From: an uncultured Bacteroidales bacterium
GTDB taxonomy: Bacteria; Bacteroidota; Bacteroidia; Bacteroidales; UBA932
Assembly: GCA_944325435.1 (NCBI GenBank)
Contig: CALVAC010000008.1
Location: forward strand, 1 to 64,000
Reading direction: 5' to 3'
Length of the DNA stretch: 64,000 nt
The translations under genes and the position numbers were made by a program. Below, piece by piece: positions 41,873-52,121 of the stretch; positions within the stretch are counted from its first letter, which is position 1, and each line of letters begins with the position of its first letter. The notes below the pieces were generated by a model that was given only the letters and a program-made list of their open reading frames with translations, was not told where the DNA came from and did not search any database.

Positions 41873-44800
41873 TACTCTTTCGACTTTTTAATTTTAAATC
41901 CGAATCTTTCCTCCAGCTTCTGCATAACTACATACAGAGCAGGCACCACGAAGAGCAGGGCTACAGTTCCTATGAGCATACCTCCGACAACTCCGGCTCC
42001 GAGGGTACGGTTACCGTTTGCTCCGGCTCCGGATGCATACAGCAGAGGGAGCATACCGAAGATCATCGTAAGGACAGTCATCAGGATAGGACGCAGACGG
42101 ACTCTTGCTGCATCAAACGCGGCTTCCTGTATTGTGAGTCCGTGCTCCCTTCTCTGCACCGCATACTCGGTGATAAGGATAGCCGTCTTGGAAAGCAGTC
42201 CGACCACCATAATCATACCTGTCTGCAGGTAGATATTGTTCTCCACGCCGAACACCTTGGCGGCCACGAAACATCCGAGCACACCGAACGGAACGGAAAG
42301 CATCACTGCGAGAGGGATATAGAAACTTTCGTATAGAGAACACAGAAGCAGATAGATGAAGATGACGCTGATTGCAAGGATCCATACGGTGTTGTTGGAC
42401 TCGCTCTCCTCGCGGGATGCACCTCCGAACTCATATCCGTATCCTTCCGGAAGGACCTCATCCGCAACCTCCCCGATGGCCTTGATCACATCACCGGAAC
42501 TGTACCCATCCGCAATAGTCACATTCGCCGCAATGCTGTTGAACATGTTGAAACGGCTCATGCTTTCAGGACCTGTGGTCTTGGTGAGGGTGGCATACTG
42601 GCTTACAGGTGCCATCTCATCCCCGTTCCTGAAATAGATGTTGTTGAGGGATTCAGGATCCAGCCTGTACTGAGGGTCAGCCTGGATGATCACCCTGTAC
42701 ACCTTGGAGAAGCGGATGATATTCGAAGCATAGATACCTCCGTAGTATCCGGAAATGGTGCTGAGGACATCCGTAGGAGAGACTCCCGCCTTCTTGCACT
42801 TGGCAGCATCCACATCCACGACATACTGTACATAGTCGACCTGGAACGAAGTGAAGGCAGACATGACTTCCGGACGCTTGTTCAGCTCGGCAAGATAGTT
42901 CTGTGAAATCTTGAAGAAATCCTTGATGTCACCGCCTGTACGGTCCTGGAGGTTCAGCTCCACTGCGTTACCTGTACCGTAGCCATCTATCATACTCGGG
43001 GCAAAGACGAACACCTGGGCATCTGTGATATGGCGCACATCATTGTTCAGCCTGGCGACAATGGCGGCTGATGAATGGGCCTTGCCCTTACGCTCCTCCC
43101 AGTCTTTCAGCTGGAGGATAAGCATTCCGCTGGATGCACCGGAACCACCTGTCATACTGAAACCCACGACCCTTGAATATGCCTTGATCTCAGGATATGT
43201 CTCTACGATGTCTGCGACCTTGCCTACAATGTCATTCGTAAAATAAGTATTGCTGCCCGGTGCCGTATTGACCGACACGAAAAGCGTCCCCGTATCCTCT
43301 GCAGGCACCAGACCTGTCTTGGTGCTGGACATAAGCCATGCAGCGAGGCCGCAGGCTATGACTATCAGCACCGGAGCGAACCATCTGTGCCGGATGATAT
43401 ATTTCAGACCTCCGCGGTACTTGTTTTCCATTGCGGAATACGATACCTGGTAGGCTTTCCTTACAAGGGCGGTGAACTTGCTCTCCTTATGCTTCTTCTT
43501 GAGCATCACAGCACAGAGCGCAGGGCTGAGCGTCATCGCGTTAAGCAGTGAGATACCGACAGCGACAGCCATCGTGAGTCCGAACTGACGGTAGAACACA
43601 CCGCTGGTCCCGCTCATGAACGAGATCGGGATGAAGACCGCCATGAAGACGATGGTTGAAGTGACAATCGCCGCAGTGATATCGTGCATCGCATTGTCCG
43701 TCGCTTTCAATATGTCCGTCTCCCCTTCATCCAGTTTTGCCTGGACCGCCTCGACGACGACTATCGCATCATCGACCACCGTACCGATTACCAGCACCAG
43801 GGCAAAGAGGGTAAGGAGGTTGAGGCTGAATCCCAGCAGATATATCACCGCAAATGCTCCGACAAGCGAAACCAGCAGGGATATTGTCGGGATGAGAGTA
43901 AGCTTGTAGTCCTGCAGGAAGAAGAACACCACAAGCACCACCAGAAGGATTGCCTCGAAGAGGGTCTTGACAACCTCCTTGATGGAAGCGAAGAGGAAGT
44001 CATTCGTATTCTGGAGATACATATAATCCAGACCTTCAGGGAACTCTTTCCCGAGTTCTTTCATGAGTTCCTCTATTTCGATGTTGATCTGGGTAGCGTT
44101 AGTACCGGCCATCTGGTTGATCATCATCGTCACGCCGTTGTGGCCGCTCAAACCTCCGACATAGCTGTACGACTGCTTGCCGAGTTCGATTTCAGCCACA
44201 TCCTTGAGCTTGAGCACTTCGCCATCAGCTGTGGAACGGATTACGAATTCGCCGAACTCTTCAGGAGTCTCGTAACGACCCCTGTACTTCATCGTATAGG
44301 TGAAGACATTGTCTGAATTCTCTCCGAACGAACCGGTGGATGCCTCGATGTTCTGCTCTCCGAGGACAGCGGTTATATCGGAAGGCACCAGGCCGTAGTT
44401 GGCCATCTTCTCCGGGTCGAGCCATATTCGCATACTGTAGTTCGCACCCATCACATTAACATCTCCCACACCGTTGACACGCTGGATCTGAGGGACTACG
44501 TTAATGTTAAGGTAGTTGGCGATGAACTTCTCATCGAACCTGTCATCCGGGCTGTAAACACCTATAATGGCCAGCTGGCTCGTCTGCCTCTTGCGGACAG
44601 TCACACCGACCTGGGTAACCTCGCTCGGCAGAAGTCCGGTAGCTTCCGAAACCTTGTTCTGGACATTTACCGCAGCCATATCGGCATTGATTCCCTGCTT
44701 GAAATATATGCTGATATATGCCTGTCCGGCGGTTGCCGTGGACTCCATATATGTCATGTTCTCCACTCCGTTGATGGATTCCTCCAGCGGAATGATGACA

Positions 44801-44982
44801 GCCTTCTGCACGGTCTCCGCACTCGCACCCATATATGTCGCCGACACGCGGACAGTAGGAGGCGCGATATTAGGGAACTTTTCGACAGAAAGCCCGTTAA
44901 GAGCGAGCAGTCCTATGAATACGACCACTATCGATATACAGATAGACAGGACCGGCCGCTCGATAAATCTGTTTCTTGCCAT
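41872..44982 (-). CDS. RND (HAE-1 type) multidrug efflux permease
   Basis: 1036 residues, twelve membrane segments and two large periplasmic loops. Typical motifs are FIERPVLSICISIVVVFIGLLALNGL at the start, GTVVDDAIVVVEAV with the paired Asp of the proton relay, FMSGTSGVFYRQFGLTMAVAVGISLLNAMTLSPALCAVML and SLYESFYIPLAVMLSVPFGVLG. It resembles AcrB/MexB. Operon with its adaptor and outer-membrane factor. Confidence 0.95.
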   Translation of the reverse strand: MARNRFIERPVLSICISIVVVFIGLLALNGLSVEKFPNIAPPTVRVSATYMGASAETVQKAVIIPLEESINGVENMTYMESTATAGQAYISIYFKQGINADMAAVNVQNKVSEATGLLPSEVTQVGVTVRKRQTSQLAIIGVYSPDDRFDEKFIANYLNINVVPQIQRVNGVGDVNVMGANYSMRIWLDPEKMANYGLVPSDITAVLGEQNIEASTGSFGENSDNVFTYTMKYRGRYETPEEFGEFVIRSTADGEVLKLKDVAEIELGKQSYSYVGGLSGHNGVTMMINQMAGTNATQINIEIEELMKELGKEFPEGLDYMYLQNTNDFLFASIKEVVKTLFEAILLVVLVVFFFLQDYKLTLIPTISLLVSLVGAFAVIYLLGFSLNLLTLFALVLVIGTVVDDAIVVVEAVQAKLDEGETDILKATDNAMHDITAAIVTSTIVFMAVFIPISFMSGTSGVFYRQFGLTMAVAVGISLLNAMTLSPALCAVMLKKKHKESKFTALVRKAYQVSYSAMENKYRGGLKYIIRHRWFAPVLIVIACGLAAWLMSSTKTGLVPAEDTGTLFVSVNTAPGSNTYFTNDIVGKVADIVETYPEIKAYSRVVGFSMTGGSGASSGMLILQLKDWEERKGKAHSSAAIVARLNNDVRHITDAQVFVFAPSMIDGYGTGNAVELNLQDRTGGDIKDFFKISQNYLAELNKRPEVMSAFTSFQVDYVQYVVDVDAAKCKKAGVSPTDVLSTISGYYGGIYASNIIRFSKVYRVIIQADPQYRLDPESLNNIYFRNGDEMAPVSQYATLTKTTGPESMSRFNMFNSIAANVTIADGYSSGDVIKAIGEVADEVLPEGYGYEFGGASREESESNNTVWILAISVIFIYLLLCSLYESFYIPLAVMLSVPFGVLGCFVAAKVFGVENNIYLQTGMIMVVGLLSKTAILITEYAVQRREHGLTIQEAAFDAARVRLRPILMTVLTMIFGMLPLLYASGAGANGNRTLGAGVVGGMLIGTVALLFVVPALYVVMQKLEERFGFKIKKSKE

Positions 44983-44992
44983 AATTCTTTCG

Positions 44993-46123
44993 TTATTCTG
45001 TTACCTCCGCGTCAGCCGCTGCAGATTTCTCTGTTATCGTCATCCCTTCCCTCAGGAGTCCTGCTCCTGAAGCCACAATCTTGTCACCGACTTCAAGGCC
45101 GGAAAGGACGATATATTCCGTCCCGTTATTCTTTGGGACAACGGTAATCCTTGCGGACTGGGTCTTGCCATCCACCACCTTATATACGAATATCTGGTCC
45201 TGGAGCTGGAAGGTAGCCTCCTGTGGAATAACTATCACATCCTTATATTCGTCCGGGAAGACAACCGCACCGTTCGAGCCGCTGAAAAGCATCCTGTCAG
45301 GATTCTGGAACTCGGCACGCGCCTGCACCGCCCCAGTAGTCTCGCTGATGATAGCGCTGATGCTTGCCACATGACCCTTATGCGCATATTTTGAACCGTT
45401 GTTGAGCACAAGGTCAATCTCCGGCATCTGTTCGATTGCCTTGTCTAGAGAACCGTACTGCTCGACAAGGTCCAGAGCCTCGTTCTCGCTGAGAGAGAAA
45501 TATACATACATAAGGGAATTGTCAGCCACTGTAGTGAGAGGTTGCGCAATCGATGAGCTCACAAGGGCTCCCTCTCTGAACGGGATCTTTCCTACGACTC
45601 CGTTAACAGGACTTGAAACCTCCGTGTACGAAAGATTGTTTGCAGCGTTTGTCATATTGGCTTCAGCCTGTGCAAGAGTCGCCTGCGCAGTGTGCAGAGA
45701 ATTCAGCGTGGTCTGAAGCTGGAATGCGGACACGACCTTCTTCTCATAGAGTTTCTGGTCACTCTCATAATTGAGCTGTGCCGTCTCGACCGCTACCTTG
45801 GCTGACTGAAGGTTGGCCTTGGCAACCTCGTATGCTGACTTGTACGGCACCTGGTCGATAATAAAAAGAGTCTGGCCTTTCTTTACGCTCTGTCCTTCCG
45901 ACACCTTGACGGCAGTGATCCTTCCTGAAACCTGAGGATAGATAGCGATACTCTGCCTGCCTTCGATTGTCGCGGGATAAGTTGTCTGCAATGTCCTGTC
46001 GGATTTCTCCACGGCAATCACCGGATATTCTACAGCCTCCTGCTGCCTTGCTCCACCACCGCAGGCAGTCACAGCCAGGGTGCACGCAAGCAATACCCGG
46101 AATTCTTTTCCAAATCGTCTCAT
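44993..46123 (-). CDS. RND efflux periplasmic adaptor (membrane fusion protein)
   Basis: 376 residues from the Met at 46123 (MRRFGKEFRVLLACTLAVTACGGG), lipoprotein. It has a barrel-sandwich lipoyl part (SIAIYPQVSGRITAVKVSEGQSVKKGQ), a helical hairpin (VAVETAQLNYESDQKLYEKKV) and a beta-barrel/membrane-proximal domain. It is the first gene of the efflux operon, and links the pump to the outer-membrane factor. Confidence 0.93.
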   Translation of the reverse strand: MRRFGKEFRVLLACTLAVTACGGGARQQEAVEYPVIAVEKSDRTLQTTYPATIEGRQSIAIYPQVSGRITAVKVSEGQSVKKGQTLFIIDQVPYKSAYEVAKANLQSAKVAVETAQLNYESDQKLYEKKVVSAFQLQTTLNSLHTAQATLAQAEANMTNAANNLSYTEVSSPVNGVVGKIPFREGALVSSSIAQPLTTVADNSLMYVYFSLSENEALDLVEQYGSLDKAIEQMPEIDLVLNNGSKYAHKGHVASISAIISETTGAVQARAEFQNPDRMLFSGSNGAVVFPDEYKDVIVIPQEATFQLQDQIFVYKVVDGKTQSARITVVPKNNGTEYIVLSGLEVGDKIVASGAGLLREGMTITEKSAAADAEVTE

Positions 46124-46245
46124 ACTTTTATATACTGTTGTTATTCTATGCAAAATATGTCAGGCTGGTCAAAACCGTCACGGCATACGCAAATACCATG
46201 CCTTCAAGTTCCGTATAGGAACATTTTTCCGTCATACGAAATAAA

Positions 46246-46274
46246 CGCGACCAGCCAGAAAGGTTGTGGTCGCG
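46246..46274. promoter_or_regulatory. Inverted repeat in the efflux operon leader
   Basis: CGCGACCA (46246-46253) and TGGTCGCG (46267-46274) are perfect complements around a 13-base spacer. They lie 12 bp downstream of a minus-strand TATCTTTG box (46286-46293) and before the adaptor gene. This could be an operator for the AraC regulator or an RNA hairpin in the leader. Confidence 0.55.
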
Positions 46275-46285
46275 AAAATCGGGCG

Positions 46286-46293
46286 CAAAGATA
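46286..46293 (-). promoter_or_regulatory. -7 box of the efflux operon promoter
   Basis: Reads TATCTTTG on the minus strand (TAnnTTTG). Predicted start lies near 46279, so the inverted repeat at 46246-46274 would be in the first bases of the transcript. Confidence 0.5.
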
Positions 46294-46353
46294 CAAAAAT
46301 TTGATAAATCAAGCAGAATTGGCAATATTTGTCCCCGGAAGACAAGAAAACCG

Positions 46354-47424
46354 ATGGCAAAACAGGCTAAAATCAAGGATATCGCCAAAATGGCAGGAGT
46401 GTCGGCCGGAACGGTCGACCGTATATTGCACAACAGGGGGAAAGTGTCACAATCGAGCCGTCAGGCTGTCGAGAAAGTGCTGGCAGAAGTCGGATACAGA
46501 TACAACATCCACACATCCGCCGTCGCTCTGAAAAAAGGATACAATATCGTTATAAGCATGCCCACGGCAAGTCCAGGAGAATACTGGGGCTCCATTCAGG
46601 AGGGGATAGAACATGCGCTGCGTGAATATTCCGACATCAGCATCAACTGCAGATATGCGTTTTACAACCAATTCGATGTATATTCATGCCGGACCGCATT
46701 CGACAGCATCACCGCAGACTCTCCAGATGCCGTCATCATCGGGCCTACATTCACGGATGAGACCATCGGGCTATGCCGCAGGCTCGAAGAGCGGAAGATA
46801 CCGTTCGTGTTCATAGACTCGGCCATAGAAGGCACATCGACTATCGCGACATTCACCACGGACCAATATGCCTGCGGATTCCTGCTCGGAAGACTGCTCC
46901 ATTCCATCACTCCGGAGGACAGCGAATTCGCCATATTCAGGAACACGAGGGTCGGCAACCGGAGTTCCAACAACTCTGTGGAACGGAAGAAAGGGTTCAT
47001 AGGATATTTCAAGAGTATCGGGATGAAAGACAGGATATATGAGACTTCGTTCTCTGTCCTCGACCCTGAAGACAACGCGAAAAACATCCTGGAATTCATG
47101 AAAAGCCATCCCTCCATCAAGGGAGTCGCAGCCCTCAATTCACGGGGATACATAATAGCCGACATCCTTAATGATAATGAAAGGTCAGAACATGTCAGGA
47201 TGGTATCGTTCGACATGACAACCAACAATGTCAGGTGCATACGGAACGGCAGCATCGATGCCCTGCTGTGCCAGAGACCTGCGCTGCAGGGGTTCCTGTC
47301 CGTCAAGACCGTCATAAGGTACCTGCTCTACAAAAAGACAGACATGCCTCTGCATACCCTAATGCCCATCGACATCATAATGAAACAGAACCTGGACTTC
47401 TACAATGAATTCATCGAACTGTAA
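46354..47424 (+). CDS. LacI-family regulator, probably of hexuronate genes
   Basis: 356 residues from ATG at 46354 (MAKQAKIKDIAKMAGVSAGTVDRIL). An in-frame start at 46264 would add a basic, unstructured leader. The LacI helix-turn-helix is at ~6-50, then a periplasmic-binding-type sensor (NIVISMPTASPGEYWGSIQEGIEHAL; DAVIIGPTFTDE; VRMVSFDMTTNNVRC). It faces uxaC across a shared terminator and lies just before the uxa genes, so control of hexuronate use is inferred. The ligand is unknown. Confidence 0.82.
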   Translation: MAKQAKIKDIAKMAGVSAGTVDRILHNRGKVSQSSRQAVEKVLAEVGYRYNIHTSAVALKKGYNIVISMPTASPGEYWGSIQEGIEHALREYSDISINCRYAFYNQFDVYSCRTAFDSITADSPDAVIIGPTFTDETIGLCRRLEERKIPFVFIDSAIEGTSTIATFTTDQYACGFLLGRLLHSITPEDSEFAIFRNTRVGNRSSNNSVERKKGFIGYFKSIGMKDRIYETSFSVLDPEDNAKNILEFMKSHPSIKGVAALNSRGYIIADILNDNERSEHVRMVSFDMTTNNVRCIRNGSIDALLCQRPALQGFLSVKTVIRYLLYKKTDMPLHTLMPIDIIMKQNLDFYNEFIEL

Positions 47425-47429
47425 AAAGA

Positions 47430-47456
47430 CAGGCAGCCCTGCCGGAGGACTGCCTG
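47430..47456. terminator. Bidirectional terminator between lacI-type gene and uxaC
   Basis: CAGGCAG and CTGCCTG enclose a 13-base loop in the 54-bp gap between convergent genes. There is no long T-run on either side; moderate support. Confidence 0.5.
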
Positions 47457-47478
47457 CCATCGAAACGTCTTTCAGGAT

Positions 47479-48927
47479 TCAGAAATTGAAATAACGCGCC
47501 GCGTTGTTGTACGAGATATCCTTGACCATCTGATGGATGAACGGCATCTCGCTCCTCGGCAGCCTGCCTTTCTCCAGATCCTCGCCGAGCACAGAGCAGA
47601 GAATCCTGCGGAAATACTCGTGGCGCGGATATGAAAGAAAACTGCGGCTGTCAGTGAGCATCCCGACAAAACGGCTGAACAGGCCGAGGGCGGAGAGGGC
47701 ATTCATCTGCTTGCGCATACCATCCTCCTGGTCGAGGAACCACCATCCTGACCCGAGCTGCATCTTGCCCGGCACGGTACCATCGTTGAAAGTGTATGCC
47801 ATCGTTGCCAGCACCTCGTTATCCTTAGGGTTCAGATTGTACAGGATCGTCTTGGTAAGCTTGTCCTCCATCGCCAGGGTGTTGAAGAACCTGTGGCCAG
47901 CAGCGGCGCACTGGACATCGTGGATTGCATCGTATCCTGTATCAGGACCGAGGATATTGAACATCCTGGTGTTGTTGTCGCGGATCGCTCCTATATGGAA
48001 CTGCTGCACCCAGCCTTTCTCGTGGTCCATACGGGCGAAATCGAGAAGAATGGCACTGCGGAACTTCAGGACCTCCTCCCTTGTCGGCATCTGTCCCGCC
48101 AGAGTGTTGCGGAATATCCTGTCCACCTCCTCAAGGGTGAACTCCTCTGCATAGAAGGTCTCCAGACCGTGGTCAGACAGACGGCTCCCCATCGTATGGA
48201 AGAAATCATGCCTTTTGCGCAGGGCATCCAGAAGGTCTGTATATCCTGATATCTGGACACCGGACACGCTCTCAAGCCTTGAAATGTATTCCCTGTACTG
48301 TCCGGGTTTCTCTATCACCATAGCCTTGTCAGGTCTCCATGCAGGCAGCACCTTCACACCAAACGGATGTTCGTTGATATATTTATGGTATTCCAGACTG
48401 TCCGCAGGGTCATCTGTGGTGCATACCACCTTGACATTGAATCGCTTCATCAGAGCCTGTCCCCTGTATTCCTCCGTCTGCAGCTTTTCCGTACACTCAT
48501 CATAGATAGCCCTTGCTGTCTGGGGATTGAGCAGGTCATATATGCCGAACACCCGTGCAAGTTCAAGATGTGTCCAGTGATAGAGAGGGTTACGCATAGT
48601 GTACGGGACAGTCTCAGCCCATTTCTCGAACTTCTCGTAACTGCTTCTGTTTCCGGTAATGAATTCCTCCGGCACCCCGTTTCCCCTCATTGCACGCCAT
48701 TTGTAATGGTCTCCCCCGAGCCACACCTCGGTCAGGTCCCTGAACTGGTGGTTCTCGGCTATCTGCTTCGGGACAAGATGACAGTGGTAATCGATTATCG
48801 GCATCTTCTCAGCACTCTCATGGTAGAGTTCCCTTGCAAAGCCGTTGGTGAGCATGAAATCTTCATTGATGAACTTCCTGTCCACCACACCGTCAATGCT
48901 TTCCTTGACTTTTGACAGTATATCCAT
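47479..48927 (-). CDS. Glucuronate/galacturonate isomerase UxaC
   Basis: 482 residues, near the usual length (~470). Features include the metal-binding IIDYHCHLVPKQIAENHQF at the N-terminus, VKVVCTTDDPADSLEYH, FHIGAIRDNNTRMF and LLTDSRSFLSYPRHEYFRR-type C-terminal block. It converts glucuronate to fructuronate and galacturonate to tagaturonate, the first cytosolic step of hexuronate use. It is divergent from uxaB with a 242-bp control region. Confidence 0.95.
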   Translation of the reverse strand: MDILSKVKESIDGVVDRKFINEDFMLTNGFARELYHESAEKMPIIDYHCHLVPKQIAENHQFRDLTEVWLGGDHYKWRAMRGNGVPEEFITGNRSSYEKFEKWAETVPYTMRNPLYHWTHLELARVFGIYDLLNPQTARAIYDECTEKLQTEEYRGQALMKRFNVKVVCTTDDPADSLEYHKYINEHPFGVKVLPAWRPDKAMVIEKPGQYREYISRLESVSGVQISGYTDLLDALRKRHDFFHTMGSRLSDHGLETFYAEEFTLEEVDRIFRNTLAGQMPTREEVLKFRSAILLDFARMDHEKGWVQQFHIGAIRDNNTRMFNILGPDTGYDAIHDVQCAAAGHRFFNTLAMEDKLTKTILYNLNPKDNEVLATMAYTFNDGTVPGKMQLGSGWWFLDQEDGMRKQMNALSALGLFSRFVGMLTDSRSFLSYPRHEYFRRILCSVLGEDLEKGRLPRSEMPFIHQMVKDISYNNAARYFNF

Positions 48928-49062
48928 ATTGTTCTATGTATTATTGGTTAATGTCTATCTGGCCTGTCGCGTGACAAATTTACTTCCGGCATACGGAGCC
49001 AGGGATTAAATTTATTCAAAAATCATTGAATATTTGTCAAAGGCGTGTAAATATAACAATTA

Positions 49063-49082
49063 TTCCGTTATCGGACACGGAA
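49063..49082. promoter_or_regulatory. Hexuronate operator upstream of uxaB
   Basis: TTCCGT-TATCGGAC-ACGGAA: perfect 6-base arms around an 8-base spacer, 6 bp upstream of a TACTTTTG box at 49089-49096. The same arms and spacer length occur before kduI at 52120-52145. Confidence 0.65.
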
Positions 49083-49088
49083 ATTTAC

Positions 49089-49096
49089 TACTTTTG
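49089..49096 (+). promoter_or_regulatory. -7 box of the uxaB-uxaA promoter
   Basis: TACTTTTG fits TAnnTTTG and lies 73 bp before the uxaB ATG. A clear TTTG at -33 is missing, where the operator is found instead. Confidence 0.5.
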
Positions 49097-49169
49097 AGAA
49101 AAATAACGGCCGGAGACCTGACAGCCCGGCCTTGGGAGCAAGACAGATAAACAAGACAGATAAAAGGCT

Positions 49170-50615
49170 ATGGAAACACTGAAAGAACTGAACAGGAAGA
49201 CAGCCAAGGCAAACCGCTATCCTGACAAGATCATCCAGTTCGGGGAAGGCAACTTCCTCAGGGCATTCGTGGACTGGATCGTATGGCAGACCAACCGCAG
49301 GACCGGATTTAATGCCGGAGTCGTACTGGTGCAGCCTATCGAGAAAGGTATGGTGGATATGATCAACGCCCAGGACGGGCTATACCACCTGAACCTCCAG
49401 GGCATAGACAAGGGCCAGGCCGTGGACTCCATTGAAATGATAGATGTCATCAACAGGGGAATAAACCCGTACAGGGATTTCGACAGCTACCTCTCTCTCG
49501 CCGAGAACCCAGACATCAGGTTCGTGATATCCAACACCACCGAGGCGGGCATAGCATTTGACCCTGAATGCAGGCTGACTGACAGGCCGGCCGCATCCTA
49601 TCCGGGCAAGCTCACCCAGCTTCTATATCACAGATACGAATATTTCAAGGGAGATGTGGGCAAAGGACTCATCATCTTCCCGTGCGAACTCATCTTCCTC
49701 AACGGGAAGGAGCTCAAGAAGTGCATCCACCAGTACATAGACCTCTGGCAGCTCGGCGATGGCTTCCGCGAATGGTTCGACACCGCATGCGGAGTGTACT
49801 GTACCCTCGTGGACAGGATTGTGCCGGGATATCCGAAAGACACAATAGACCAGATACATCAGAGGATAGGCTATGATGACAGGATTGTAGTGAAAGCCGA
49901 GATTTTCCATCTGTGGGTTATCGAGGCTCCTGCCGAGATAGCCGAGGAGTTTCCAGCAGGCAAGGCTGGGCTGAACGTGCTCTTCGTACCGAGCGAGGCG
50001 CCGTACCATGCAAGGAAAGTCACCCTGCTGAACGGGCCGCACACGGTGCTCTCTCCTGTTGGCTACCTGTCAGGGCTTGACACGGTCAAGGAATGCGTCG
50101 AAGACCCCGAAATAGGGAAATTCGTGCGCAAGGTAATGTTCGATGAGCTGCTCGAGACACTCGACCTCCCGAAAGAGGAGCTGAAACAGTTCGCGGACGA
50201 TGTCATAGAACGTTTCGTCAACCCGTATGTGAAGCATTTCGTCACCAGCATAATGCTCAACTCGTTCCCGAAATACAGGACGCGCGACCTCCCGGGGCTG
50301 AAGATATACCTGGAAAGGAAAGGCACCCTTCCGCAGGGACTTGTGCTCGGACTTGCAGGCATCATCACCTATTATAAAGGAGGGAAGAGAGGAGATGTGG
50401 AAATCATCCCGAACGATGATGCCGAGATTGTAGCACTCCTGAAAGAGCTTTGGGCCACCGGGGATACCTGGAAGGTAGCTGAAGGAGTCCTCGGCGCGGA
50501 ATTCATCTGGGGAGAGGATCTCAATGCGATACCCGGACTGACAGATGCGGTGGCAGGCAAGCTTGCCCTTATCCGGGATGAAGGTATGAGGGCGGCAGTC
50601 AGGTCAATACTGTAA
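49170..50615 (+). CDS. Tagaturonate reductase (altronate oxidoreductase) UxaB
   Basis: 481 residues, mannitol dehydrogenase superfamily. IIQFGEGNFLRAFVDWIVWQTN is the N-terminal nucleotide-binding signature; the C-terminal domain has YVKHFVTSIMLNSFPKYRTRDLPGL. It reduces tagaturonate to altronate with NADH. uxaA follows after 12 bp. Confidence 0.93.
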   Translation: METLKELNRKTAKANRYPDKIIQFGEGNFLRAFVDWIVWQTNRRTGFNAGVVLVQPIEKGMVDMINAQDGLYHLNLQGIDKGQAVDSIEMIDVINRGINPYRDFDSYLSLAENPDIRFVISNTTEAGIAFDPECRLTDRPAASYPGKLTQLLYHRYEYFKGDVGKGLIIFPCELIFLNGKELKKCIHQYIDLWQLGDGFREWFDTACGVYCTLVDRIVPGYPKDTIDQIHQRIGYDDRIVVKAEIFHLWVIEAPAEIAEEFPAGKAGLNVLFVPSEAPYHARKVTLLNGPHTVLSPVGYLSGLDTVKECVEDPEIGKFVRKVMFDELLETLDLPKEELKQFADDVIERFVNPYVKHFVTSIMLNSFPKYRTRDLPGLKIYLERKGTLPQGLVLGLAGIITYYKGGKRGDVEIIPNDDAEIVALLKELWATGDTWKVAEGVLGAEFIWGEDLNAIPGLTDAVAGKLALIRDEGMRAAVRSIL

Positions 50616-50627
50616 TACCGTACACAG

Positions 50628-52121
50628 ATGGCTAAACTGATAAGAATCAATCCGCTGGACAATGTCGCCGTTGCAGTGCACGACATTACTGCAGGTGAGG
50701 CCTGTTATCTTGACGGAGAAAACATAACCGCCTCCGGCGACATTCCGGCAGGACACAAGATGGCGCTCAGGGACATCCCGGAAGGAGGGAATGTCATCAA
50801 ATACGGATTTCCTATAGGACATCTCATAAAACCAGTCGGAAAGGGTGGTCTGATAGACCACAATGTTCTGAAAACCAACCTTGATGGAGTGCTGGAGTAC
50901 AGTTATGCCCCGGCTCTCTCCCCTATCCCGGCAGCAGCGTCTGAAGCCACTTTCAAAGGCTTCAGGCGCTCTGACGGACAGGCGGGCATCAGGAACGAGC
51001 TGTGGATAATCCCGACGGTAGGCTGCGTGAACGGTGTCGCGGCTGCCATCTGCAAAAGATTCAGCGCAGAGATGGCCAGATACCCTTCCATAGAAGCTGT
51101 CAAGGCATTCACCCACAACTACGGCTGCTCACAGCTCGGTGATGACCACCAGAACACGAGACATATACTCGCCGACATGGTTCACCATCCCAATGCTGCC
51201 GGTGTACTGGTGGTATCTCTCGGCTGCGAGAACAACCAGCTGTCGGCTTTCAGGGAGCTTGTGGGCAGCGTCGATGAGAGCAGGGTGAAATTTATGGAGT
51301 CTCAGAAGATAGCTGGAGACGAGGTGGAATACGGGTTGAGGCAGCTGAGGGAAATCGCAGGGGCGGCAGCATCCGACCGCAGGGAGGACATACCGGTAAG
51401 CGAACTCAAGGTAGGGCTTAAATGCGGAGGTTCAGACGGATTCTCCGGGATAACCGCCAACCCGCTTCTCGGAAGGTTCTCCGACTGGATTGTGTCTCAG
51501 GGAGGGACGACTGTCCTCACCGAGGTGCCGGAAATGTTCGGGGCGGAGACCCTGCTGATGGCAAGATGCAGAGACAGGGAGACTTTCGACAGGACCGTCC
51601 ATCTGATCAACGGCTTCAAGGAATATTTCATAAGGAACGGACAGCCTGTCTATGAGAATCCATCTCCCGGCAACAAGGCAGGAGGGATCTCCACACTTGA
51701 AGAGAAATCGCTCGGATGCACTCAGAAATCAGGCAAATCCAATGTCAACGGTGTACTGGAATATGGGGAACGGCTCTCGGAGAAGGGGCTGAATCTGCTA
51801 AGCGCCCCGGGCAACGACCTCGTGGCCGCCACCGCACTTGCCGCATCCGGCTGCCAGATAGTGCTGTTCACTACAGGGCGAGGCACTCCGTTCGGAACTT
51901 TCGTACCCACCGCCAAGATTTCATCCAACACTCATCTGGCTGTCACAAAGCCAGGCTGGATCGACTTCAATGCAGGCGTTATCGTGGACGGGAAGGCGAC
52001 GGCACAGACAGATGACGAATTCATAGATTTCGTGCTTTCAGTGGCCTCAGGGACACCTGTATGCAACGAGAAGGCCGGATACAGCGAGATTGCCATCTTC
52101 AAGACCGGGGTTACGCTGTAA
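50628..52121 (+). CDS. Altronate dehydratase UxaA
   Basis: 497 residues. An N-terminal SAF domain (~1-95) is fused to the altronate/galactarate dehydratase domain (GFRRSDGQAGIRNELWIIPTVGCVN; THNYGCSQLGDDHQNT; GLKCGGSDGFSGITANPLLG). Cys residues for an iron site are present. It makes 2-keto-3-deoxygluconate. The stop overlaps the first base of the kduI operator. Confidence 0.93.
   Translation: MAKLIRINPLDNVAVAVHDITAGEACYLDGENITASGDIPAGHKMALRDIPEGGNVIKYGFPIGHLIKPVGKGGLIDHNVLKTNLDGVLEYSYAPALSPIPAAASEATFKGFRRSDGQAGIRNELWIIPTVGCVNGVAAAICKRFSAEMARYPSIEAVKAFTHNYGCSQLGDDHQNTRHILADMVHHPNAAGVLVVSLGCENNQLSAFRELVGSVDESRVKFMESQKIAGDEVEYGLRQLREIAGAAASDRREDIPVSELKVGLKCGGSDGFSGITANPLLGRFSDWIVSQGGTTVLTEVPEMFGAETLLMARCRDRETFDRTVHLINGFKEYFIRNGQPVYENPSPGNKAGGISTLEEKSLGCTQKSGKSNVNGVLEYGERLSEKGLNLLSAPGNDLVAATALAASGCQIVLFTTGRGTPFGTFVPTAKISSNTHLAVTKPGWIDFNAGVIVDGKATAQTDDEFIDFVLSVASGTPVCNEKAGYSEIAIFKTGVTL

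Noticed and set aside
41153..42232. Plus-strand 359-codon ORF opposite the efflux genes
   Set aside because: Crosses the junction of two real genes on the other strand and shows no recognizable domain.
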